64,000 bases of DNA from Chryseobacterium sp. IHB B 17019 (GTDB lineage Bacteria; Bacteroidota; Bacteroidia; Flavobacteriales; Weeksellaceae). Below the pieces are notes generated by a model that had not been told where the DNA came from, did no database searches, and saw nothing but the letters and a program-made list of their open reading frames with translations. Each line of letters begins with the position of its first letter. Within the stretch, counting starts at the first letter, position 1. The translations under genes were made by a program, and so were the position numbers. The DNA lies in the NCBI RefSeq assembly GCF_001456155.1, contig NZ_CP013293.1, positions 1,674,001 through 1,738,000 on the forward strand, in the 5' to 3' direction. Shown one piece after another: positions 57,858-64,000 of this stretch.

Positions 57858-58562
57858 TCAGCCTGGTTGTGATGCCCTAAATTCAATCTTACTCGGTAAA
57901 ACCCTCGGATTCATTTTTAAAATATCCAGAACCAGATTTCCCATATCTTCAGGCTGGATCTTCCAGGCATCCTTTTCTGAGGGAATATTCCCGTTGAAGT
58001 TGGTTGCCACCGAGCCCGGCATGATGACCGTTGATTTTATATTGTATTTTCTTAAATCGATCATCGCAGCCTGAGTAAAACCAACCACTCCGAACTTTGA
58101 AGCGTTGTAACCGGCACCATTTTCAAAGAAATTGGCTCCCGCTAAGCTTGAAATGGTGATATAATATCCTGCCGTCTTTTTTAGTTCTTCCACCGATGCC
58201 TTTAATGTGTAGAAAACACCTGTTAAGTTCGTTTCGATCATATCATTCCATTCTTCGGCTGATAATTGATCTACAGGTTTGAAAATTCCCAGCCCTGCAT
58301 TTGCAATTACGAAATCCAGCCTTCCGAATTTTTCAATAATATTTTTAATTGCTTCCTGCTCATTTTCAAGACTTCTTACATCTGAAACAACTCCTAAAAC
58401 ATTTTCAGAATATATCCTTAGCTCATTCTCAGCTTTTTCAACATCATCCTTTTTTCTACCGGAAAATGCCACTGAAACTTTATTTTCAAGTAAAATCTTA
58501 GCAATCCCGAAACCGATTCCTTTGGTTCCTCCTGTTATATAAGCGACTTTATTTTCTAACAT
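57858..58562 (-). CDS. Short-chain dehydrogenase/reductase
   Basis: This 234-residue classical SDR has the NAD(P)-binding TGGTKGIGFGIA (10-21), NAG at 88-90, and the catalytic triad Ser139 (TISSLAG), Tyr152 and Lys156 (YNASKFG). SGRKKDD after beta-2 (34-40) favours NADPH. The rest matches 3-ketoacyl-type reductases; the exact substrate is unknown. It is monocistronic, with an imperfect hairpin near 58600 on the upstream side. Confidence 0.92.
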   Translation of the reverse strand: MLENKVAYITGGTKGIGFGIAKILLENKVSVAFSGRKKDDVEKAENELRIYSENVLGVVSDVRSLENEQEAIKNIIEKFGRLDFVIANAGLGIFKPVDQLSAEEWNDMIETNLTGVFYTLKASVEELKKTAGYYITISSLAGANFFENGAGYNASKFGVVGFTQAAMIDLRKYNIKSTVIMPGSVATNFNGNIPSEKDAWKIQPEDMGNLVLDILKMNPRVLPSKIEFRASQPG

Positions 58563-58669
58563 AATAATAACATTAAGTTTTTAAAAATAAGAAAAACGCC
58601 CCAATTGAGACGTTTTATTTATACAAAGATTTATTATTATTTAAATCCGGTTGGATAGATTCTATCTTC

Positions 58670-59395
58670 TTATAGTATTGGTTCAATAATTATGAAGAAT
58701 GTTCTTGTAGCTCCAGAGAGATTGGTTATGGTAATTTGGTTTGCTGCGAGTTTTGTTACTCTAAAAGTAATTGATCCTGAAGTAATTGTATATGTAACAT
58801 CACTTCCTGCCACTGCACGCGTTGCAGTTGCAGCTGCCCCATCGATAGCAACTCCCATTACAGCAAATCCTTTCCTAGCAAAATTAAATGTTGCCATTAT
58901 ATTGGCTCCGGCTGCAGTACTGTTTAGGGCACATCTGATATGAAAAAGCCCATTTATGCCTGAACTAGGATCTGTGATAGTAGCCGACGCATTTTGTGCC
59001 AGTGATACTGATTCTGAATACCTATGAATCTTTTGAGTTACATCTCCATTACTGGTATCATAAGCCAAATATTTCATTGTTCCGTCTGTATTATAAGTCC
59101 TATCGGTACTGAGTAAATTTTGGGTTCTCAAAGGCTCATTATTTGAGTTTATATCGAGTTTTCTTTGAGGGTTTGCCACACCTATTCCTATATTTCCCTG
59201 ATCCAATACAGTAAGCATTTCAGTACCCGAAGAGTTATTAATTTCCAATGCTTTGGTGGTTGCCGTGTTACCTTGAGAAATAACATCAAGTGAAGCAGAC
59301 GGTGTAGGTGTATTTATCCCTACTTGAGCAAACACATTCATAAAAACAACTGAGAAAGTTGTAATAACTGCTGAGATTATTAGATTTTTTTTCAT
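58670..59395 (-). CDS. Secreted protein with tail-fibre-like N-terminus
   Basis: From the ATG at 59395 (MKKNLIISAVITT) the protein has 241 residues, with a signal peptide ending near VFAQ. The mature N-terminus VGINTPTPSASLDV and later GNIGIGVANPQRKLDI are of the kind found in many Bacteroidota surface proteins related to phage tail-fibre or adhesin repeats. The C-terminal half is Ala/Thr/Ile-rich beta structure. There is no T9SS sorting domain, unlike the neighbouring genes. Function unknown. It lies next to the adhesin array. Confidence 0.8.
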   Translation of the reverse strand: MKKNLIISAVITTFSVVFMNVFAQVGINTPTPSASLDVISQGNTATTKALEINNSSGTEMLTVLDQGNIGIGVANPQRKLDINSNNEPLRTQNLLSTDRTYNTDGTMKYLAYDTSNGDVTQKIHRYSESVSLAQNASATITDPSSGINGLFHIRCALNSTAAGANIMATFNFARKGFAVMGVAIDGAAATATRAVAGSDVTYTITSGSITFRVTKLAANQITITNLSGATRTFFIIIEPIL

Positions 59396-59489
59396 AATAT
59401 TTCTATTTGGTGATATACAAAAATAATTAAAAATTAACACGTTATGATCAGTTTTTTTTTATTTTTAGGTTTTTTTATCATTAAATAAA

Positions 59490-59515
59490 AAAACGCCTCA
59501 TTTCTGAGGCGTTTT
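59490..59515 (-). terminator. Terminator after adhesin gene 1
   Basis: Perfect 11-bp arms AAAACGCCTCA / TGAGGCGTTTT with a TTTC loop. Confidence 0.85.
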
Positions 59516-59535
59516 GGATTATTTAAAATAAATAA

Positions 59536-60345
59536 TTATTTCTTGATGAATTTTTGAGAAAATTTATTCCCTTTTGTATCAACAGTAATAATATAAGCAC
59601 CTGGAATAAGGTTTTTTACATTTACTCTATTACCATCAAGCACTGTATCCACTTTTCTTCCCATCATATCAAAAGTCTCAATACTGTTAATTTTCCCTTC
59701 TGATTTAATCATTAAATAATCTGTTGCCGGGTTTGGATAAACACTTACCTGATTTTTCCCTGAAACTTCCGATGTTCCTAATGTACCCATCTGAGTAACC
59801 TTTACATTATCAATTATAAGAGATCTTGCAGAAGTATTATAATGCCTGAAGACTAATCTTATATCCTGGCCTGCAAAAGCAGATAGATCAACTGTTCTTG
59901 ATTGTGCTACATTGGCCACTGTAAGCAGTTCCTGGAAAACAGGTGTCTGGGTTCCGTTATATGGGCTTGTAGGAGGCACTGCATAGACAGCATAATTGTT
60001 ATCAGGTTCATATGAGTCTTCTTGAGTATTTGACGCTACCTGGAAAGTAAGAGTATATGAGCTTCCGGCAGGCAAGGTTATGGTAGGAGAATACAAAAGA
60101 TTGTCTGCGCTTAGGGCTTGTGTGGCAGCAACTTTACCACTAAATCCCGTAGGATTGGCTAGCTGTGACAAACTGTAAACCCGCCATCCTAAATTACCCG
60201 AACTTGCACCTATACCTGTGGCAACCCAACCCGAAGGCATTGTAGTACCCGCGCCGGATTCAAAGGTTTCGTTAAGAATAGTTGTTTGAGCATTTGCTGC
60301 TAAAGATGCGAATGCAAGCATTCCAAATAATAATTTTTTTTTCAT
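59536..60345 (-). CDS. T9SS choice-of-anchor J adhesin, array copy 1
   Basis: This 269-residue secreted protein has a signal peptide (ends near LAANAQ), a MAM-like choice-of-anchor J / cleaved-adhesin domain (about 20-190) with ILNETFESGAGTTMPSGWVA at the start and RSLIIDNVKVTQMG near its end, and a T9SS type A sorting domain (VSVYPNPATDYLMIKSEGKI to KFSQKFIKK, 198-269). Exported across the outer membrane by T9SS and attached there. It is the most divergent of the five tandem copies in its sorting domain. Confidence 0.93.
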   Translation of the reverse strand: MKKKLLFGMLAFASLAANAQTTILNETFESGAGTTMPSGWVATGIGASSGNLGWRVYSLSQLANPTGFSGKVAATQALSADNLLYSPTITLPAGSSYTLTFQVASNTQEDSYEPDNNYAVYAVPPTSPYNGTQTPVFQELLTVANVAQSRTVDLSAFAGQDIRLVFRHYNTSARSLIIDNVKVTQMGTLGTSEVSGKNQVSVYPNPATDYLMIKSEGKINSIETFDMMGRKVDTVLDGNRVNVKNLIPGAYIITVDTKGNKFSQKFIKK

Positions 60346-60533
60346 TTGTTTTTTTTAATTTGATTTTGTAATCTTTTATTACAGATATTTCTGAAACGAA
60401 AATATATTTACATAAAGGAAAAAACAAATCCATTTTCATAAAATTTATTTTTGACCTTAAAAAAGAATTAAATCATAATTTGTGTAGATTAATTTTAATC
60501 CATTTTCTACGTAGAACGAAAAAACACATTAAA

Positions 60534-60556
60534 AAAGCGCTCCTCAGGAACGCTTT
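60534..60556 (-). terminator. Terminator after adhesin gene 2
   Basis: AAAGCGCTCC / GGAACGCTTT arms (one mismatch) with a TCA loop. Confidence 0.75.
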
Positions 60557-60570
60557 ATAAAGGGTAAATA

Positions 60571-61380
60571 TTATTTTTTAATAAATTTGGCCGCCCTTTT
60601 TCCTTCCCTAGTTTCAATACTGATAATATAGCTGCCGGATTGAAGATGTCTTACATCAATTACATTGTTATCTAATTTGCTGTGTACTTTTCTTCCTGTA
60701 GCATCATAAATTTCCGTATTCCTGATTTCAGATTTTGATTTTATCGTAATAAAATCTGTTGCAGGATTTGGATAAATATCTATCTGAATTTTATTTCCAA
60801 CCTCAGAAGTTGCCAATATGGTAGGAGAAGTTACTTTTACATCATCCAAGAATAAATACTGCAATTCAGTTCCATAATGCCTAAAGTAAAGTATTACAGT
60901 TTGCCCAGCAAAGCTTGACAGGTCAATGGTTTTTTCCAAAGCCGTATTTCCTGTAGTAACTGTTTCTGTAAATACTGGTGTAAGTGCTGTTGTAAATGTA
61001 CCTGAAGCCGGCAATACATAAACATTATAGATATTATCAGGTATGATTATACCGGGAGATTCGTATGCTGCTACCTTATAAGTCAAGGTAGATGACCCCG
61101 TTGGCAAGGTGAGCGCAGGAGATACCAATAAATTATCAAAAGGTGAATTATTGTCTCCGAAAGAAACTGCAACATCGCCCGAGAAACCCATTGGACCTGC
61201 TAAGCTTACTGTTCCGCTTTGCCAACGATTTGTGATATCACCATTATTAAGGTTTTGTGTACTCCAGTTTGGAGGTAATTGATCTGACACAGGAGTATCA
61301 AAAGTTTCGTCGAAAATTGTTGTCTGTGCACTTAGACTTGCTACTGTTAAAGTGCAAAAAAGAAAAATTGATTTCATCAT
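60571..61380 (-). CDS. T9SS choice-of-anchor J adhesin, array copy 2
   Basis: This 269-residue protein is organised as the other copies: signal peptide (ends near SLSAQ), anchor-J domain (TTIFDETFDTPVSDQLPPNW early, LFLDDVKVTSPTI late), T9SS type A domain (IDIYPNPATDFITIKSKSEI, then YDATGRKVHSK and RAAKFIKK). The central block TIDLSSFAGQTVILYFRHYG is nearly the same as in copies 3 to 5. The start could be either of two adjacent ATGs. A surface adhesin or structural role is inferred from the domains. Confidence 0.93.
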   Translation of the reverse strand: MMKSIFLFCTLTVASLSAQTTIFDETFDTPVSDQLPPNWSTQNLNNGDITNRWQSGTVSLAGPMGFSGDVAVSFGDNNSPFDNLLVSPALTLPTGSSTLTYKVAAYESPGIIIPDNIYNVYVLPASGTFTTALTPVFTETVTTGNTALEKTIDLSSFAGQTVILYFRHYGTELQYLFLDDVKVTSPTILATSEVGNKIQIDIYPNPATDFITIKSKSEIRNTEIYDATGRKVHSKLDNNVIDVRHLQSGSYIISIETREGKRAAKFIKK

Positions 61381-61605
61381 AATGTAATTATTAAAAGATT
61401 ATTTTTTTTTCACTAAAAACAGAATATATTTAAGAAATATTTAATATAATATTCTTATACGTATTCCTTCTTAATAAAATTATTTTAACTCATTATAAAA
61501 TCAAACTTATAATTCTAAAAAATGTGAATCACTCACAAAAAACTTCCTTTTGCATTTTTTTGGTGTTATTTTTTAATCGGATTTAATTATTTATTGAAAA
61601 AAATA

Positions 61606-61629
61606 AAAGCGCTCCTTCCGAAGCGCTTT
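61606..61629 (-). terminator. Terminator after adhesin gene 3
   Basis: Perfect AAAGCGCT / AGCGCTTT arms with an 8-base loop (CCTTCCGA). It resembles the terminators at 60534 and 62621, as if duplicated with the genes. Confidence 0.75.
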
Positions 61630-61656
61630 GGTTATTTTAACAAAATTTAGAAAATT

Positions 61657-62466
61657 TTAGTCTTTTTTGATGAATTTTGAAGAGGTTTTCCCTTCTTTGG
61701 TATTTATATTTAAGATATAACTCCCCGGAAGAAGATTTCTTACATCTACTTTATCAGATTTCAGCTGGCTGCCAACTTTTCTTCCTGTAGCATCATAAAC
61801 TTCTGTACTGATGATTTCAGATTTTGATTTAATACTAATAAAATCTGTTGCAGGATTTGGATAAATACCTGTCTGAGCTTTATTCTGAGTTTCGGAAGTC
61901 GCTAATACAGAAGATGAGGTAACTTTCACATCATCCATAAAAAGGTACTTAATTCCGCTATTAAAATGTCTAAAATATATTTTTACAGCTTGCCCTGCAA
62001 AGCTTGACAGGTCAATGGTTTTCTCTGAAATTGTATCTACCGTAGTAATAGTCTCGGTAAATAGCGGAGTAAGTGTTGAAGTAAATGTACTTGAAGCCGG
62101 CAATACATAAACATTATAGGTACTGTTTGCTGATCCTGAACCAAAAAATGAGCTTAATGCCACTTTATATGTTAAAGTAGATGCTCCCGCCGGTATGCTG
62201 ATCGCAGGAGACGCAAGTAAAACATCAAAATTATTGCCAGAACAATACGCAGTATTACCTGAAAAACCTATTGCAGCTGTTGCACTTGTAAAATCACCGC
62301 TGCGCCAGCGGCCTGCATTACCATTAAGGTCTTGCCAAGCCCAGTTTGGGGCTAACATGGTGGAACCGTCCACTGTATTGAACTCTTCTAAAAAAACTGT
62401 TGTCTGAGCATTTAAACCCGCAATAGCTGCTGTTAATGCTCCAAAAAGTAAAATTGATTTCATCAT
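61657..62466 (-). CDS. T9SS choice-of-anchor J adhesin, array copy 3
   Basis: This 269-residue paralogue has a signal peptide (ends near AGLNAQ), an anchor-J domain (VFLEEFNTVDGSTMLAPNWA early; LFMDDVKVTSSSV late) and a sorting domain (TGIYPNPATDFISIKSKSEI, then STEVYDATGRKVGSQLKSDK, KTSSKFIKKD). Its C-terminal 75 residues are almost identical to those of copies 4 and 5, whereas the N-terminal part is well diverged, suggesting recent duplication with gene conversion or constraint on the sorting signal. Confidence 0.93.
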   Translation of the reverse strand: MMKSILLFGALTAAIAGLNAQTTVFLEEFNTVDGSTMLAPNWAWQDLNGNAGRWRSGDFTSATAAIGFSGNTAYCSGNNFDVLLASPAISIPAGASTLTYKVALSSFFGSGSANSTYNVYVLPASSTFTSTLTPLFTETITTVDTISEKTIDLSSFAGQAVKIYFRHFNSGIKYLFMDDVKVTSSSVLATSETQNKAQTGIYPNPATDFISIKSKSEIISTEVYDATGRKVGSQLKSDKVDVRNLLPGSYILNINTKEGKTSSKFIKKD

Positions 62467-62620
62467 AATGTATGTATAAAGATTAACGACAAAAATATTT
62501 TATCGGATTACTAAAACAAACTTTTAATTTAAAAAATTGTGATTTTCTACGAAAAGGCTTAATTGAAAGGCTTTTTGTTGTTATTTTTTAATCATATTAA
62601 CTTTTTTATTGAAAAAAATA

Positions 62621-62645
62621 AAAGCGTTCCTTTTGAAAACGCTTT
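62621..62645 (-). terminator. Terminator after adhesin gene 4
   Basis: Perfect AAAGCGTT / AACGCTTT arms with a 9-base loop; the same design as at 61606, with compensated stem changes. Confidence 0.75.
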
Positions 62646-62673
62646 AGATATTTTAAAAGATTACAGAAAATCT

Positions 62674-63489
62674 CTAATCTTTTTTGATGAATTTTGAAGA
62701 GGCTTTCCCTTCTTTGGTATTTACATTTAAAATATAATTTCCTGGCAGAAGATTTTTTACATCTACCTTATCAGATTTCAGCTGGCTGCCTACTTTTCTT
62801 CCTGTAGCATCATAGATTTCTGTGCTGATGATTTCAGATTTTGATTTAATGGTAATAAAATCTGTTGCAGGGTTTGGATAAATACCTACCTGAGTTTTAT
62901 TACCCGTTTCAGAAGTTCCTAATACTGTAGGTGCAGTAACATTTACATCATCTAAAGCCATATACATTTCAGAGGTATTACTGTGCCTAAAATAAAGTTT
63001 AACATTCTGTCCTGCAAAGGAAGCTAAGCTAATAGTTTTTGTAATAGCCTGATCAGGAACAGTAATTACCTCTTCCAGCACAGGTGTTCCAGAGCCTGTG
63101 AAGGTAGTTGCGGCAGGCAATATATATAGTGCATAATGTGCATTACCCGGATACTGCCCTCCCAATGTAATAACACCAACTTTATATGTTAATGTAGAAG
63201 CTCCTCCAAGAGGTAAATTTACCTGCGGAGAAATTAACAGATCTTCAGGATTAGTACTGTTTGTATTTGACAAAGCAACTTGCCCCGTAAATCCCATAGG
63301 ACTCAATAAACTATTAACTGCTGTAATAGAAGAATACCAAGGATCATCCATATCCGGGCTGGTCCAACCTGGTGGAAGACTGTTATCATCTGCAGCCACT
63401 GTAAATGTTTCATTAAGAAGCACTGTCTGGGCTTTTACATGCAAAAATGCAACTGAAAATGCACTCAAAAGTAGTATTTGTCTAATCAT
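62674..63489 (-). CDS. T9SS choice-of-anchor J adhesin, array copy 4
   Basis: This 271-residue paralogue has a signal peptide (ends near LHVKAQ), an anchor-J domain (VLLNETFTVAADDNSLPPGW early; YMALDDVNVTAPTV late) and a sorting domain (VGIYPNPATDFITIKSKSEI, STEIYDATGRKVGSQLKSDK, KASSKFIKKD). It is most similar to copies 3 and 5. It is separated from copy 5 by 136 bases with a degenerate terminator-like hairpin (63587-63610). Confidence 0.93.
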   Translation of the reverse strand: MIRQILLLSAFSVAFLHVKAQTVLLNETFTVAADDNSLPPGWTSPDMDDPWYSSITAVNSLLSPMGFTGQVALSNTNSTNPEDLLISPQVNLPLGGASTLTYKVGVITLGGQYPGNAHYALYILPAATTFTGSGTPVLEEVITVPDQAITKTISLASFAGQNVKLYFRHSNTSEMYMALDDVNVTAPTVLGTSETGNKTQVGIYPNPATDFITIKSKSEIISTEIYDATGRKVGSQLKSDKVDVKNLLPGNYILNVNTKEGKASSKFIKKD

Positions 63490-63625
63490 AATGTATAAAT
63501 ATTAAAAAGTTTAAACTATTTATTGTAAGATCAATAATCAAAAACTTAATACAGAATTTTTTATTGCTATTTTTTAATTGAAATAAAGGCACTCCTTTCG
63601 AAGCACCTTAGCTATTTTAAAAGTT

Positions 63626-64000
63626 CTAGTTTTTTTTAATAAATTTTGAAGAGGTTTTCCCTTCTTTCGTATTTACATTTAAAATATAACTTCCTGGAAG
63701 AAGGTTTCTTACATCTACTTTATCAGATTTCGGCTGGCTGCTTACTTTTCTTCCTGTAGCATCATAAACTTCTGTGCTGATGATTTCAGATTTTGATTTA
63801 ATAGTAATAAAATCTGTTGCAGGGTTTGGATAAATACCTACCTGTTCTTTATTGCTAGTTTCAGAAGTTCCCAGTACCATAGATGAGGTTACATTTACAT
63901 CATCTAGTATAAGAATCTGAAAAGCAGTGCTGAGATGCCTGAAATAAAGTTTTACAGCCTGACCTGCAAAGCTTGACAGGTCTATTGTTTTTGTTATAGC
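63626..64000 (-). CDS. T9SS choice-of-anchor J adhesin, array copy 5 (5' end outside window)
   Basis: The stop is at 63626 and the frame is open to the right edge of the window, so the N-terminal part is missing. The 124 visible residues include TIDLSSFAGQAVKLYFRHLS, LILDDVNVTSSMV and the T9SS type A sorting domain (VGIYPNPATDFITIKSKSEI, then YDATGRKVSSQPKSDK). The Met codon at 63880 is internal and is not the start. It continues the tandem array; more copies may lie beyond the window. Confidence 0.9.
   Translation of the reverse strand, partial: AITKTIDLSSFAGQAVKLYFRHLSTAFQILILDDVNVTSSMVLGTSETSNKEQVGIYPNPATDFITIKSKSEIISTEVYDATGRKVSSQPKSDKVDVRNLLPGSYILNVNTKEGKTSSKFIKKN

Noticed and set aside
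58596..58616. AAAACGCCCC...GAGACGTTTT hairpin upstream of the SDR gene
   Set aside because: The stem has several mismatches inside a short loop, so I do not list it as a terminator.

Overview
The window looks like a chromosomal segment of a Chryseobacterium-type flavobacterium (Bacteroidota, Weeksellaceae-like). The support comes from the sequence: low G+C; Bacteroidota-type promoters (TAnnTTTG -7 boxes) in front of atpD, ribF, the SRP RNA and an XRE regulator; type IX secretion (T9SS) C-terminal sorting domains; an atpD-atpC pair with no other ATP synthase genes beside it; menaquinone and mevalonate genes; type-iii-like T6SS proteins; and many lineage-typical small lipoproteins. Most of the window is housekeeping. 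No rRNA, tRNA, CRISPR array, transposase or phage gene was seen.

Layout. 1-8.9 kb: a truncated gene at the left edge, atpD-atpC, divergent ribF, then small lipoproteins, a glutathione peroxidase-like protein and kdsB. 9-19 kb: a PLP aminotransferase, a phosphohexomutase flanked by two 23S-rRNA-IVP-type four-helix-bundle genes, a DUF3667 remnant, a glycosyltransferase with a DUF4199 protein, the SRP RNA, a UlaG-like hydrolase and menB-menA-AHSA1. 19-30 kb: a TPR protein, gyrA, small lipoproteins, a DUF421-GNAT pair, a double-glycine-leader Cys-rich peptide and uvrA. 30-39 kb: a Crp/Fnr regulator next to a DJ-1/PfpI-ABM pair with a CRP-like operator, an orphan tssE-tssF pair, an amino-acid permease, DUF4920 and an M14 carboxypeptidase. 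39-51 kb: an XRE regulator with a cluster of operator-like dyads, T9SS cargo (including an M12-type protease), proline dehydrogenase, a UbiA-type prenyltransferase with a mevalonate kinase, an MFS protein and thiolase. 51-59 kb: an ECF sigma / membrane anti-sigma-like / beta-barrel operon, a nucleoside permease, a bifunctional nuclease, etfB-etfA and an SDR. 59-64 kb: a tandem array of five T9SS choice-of-anchor adhesins, the last cut by the right edge.

The most unusual content is intergenic. (1) Four dispersed copies (19.5, 31.0, 35.0 and 48.8 kb) of a roughly 100-125 nt structured element have conserved outer sequences and an inner hairpin whose arms change in a compensatory way. They are probably a structured RNA and may belong to a described flavobacterial motif. 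(2) Each IVP gene is bracketed by inverted, word-like low-complexity repeats whose word differs between the two genes but matches across each pair of flanks, so the transcript could fold into a stem with the gene in its loop, as in a 23S rRNA intervening sequence. ORF-less hairpins built the same way lie inside the atpD-atpC and menB-menA operons. (3) Composite mosaics of short repeat modules occur in the same order at two unlinked loci (19.2-19.6 and 48.5-48.9 kb). Candidate regulatory sites include a CRP-like palindrome, 11-bp PhoP-like direct repeats and the XRE operator cluster.
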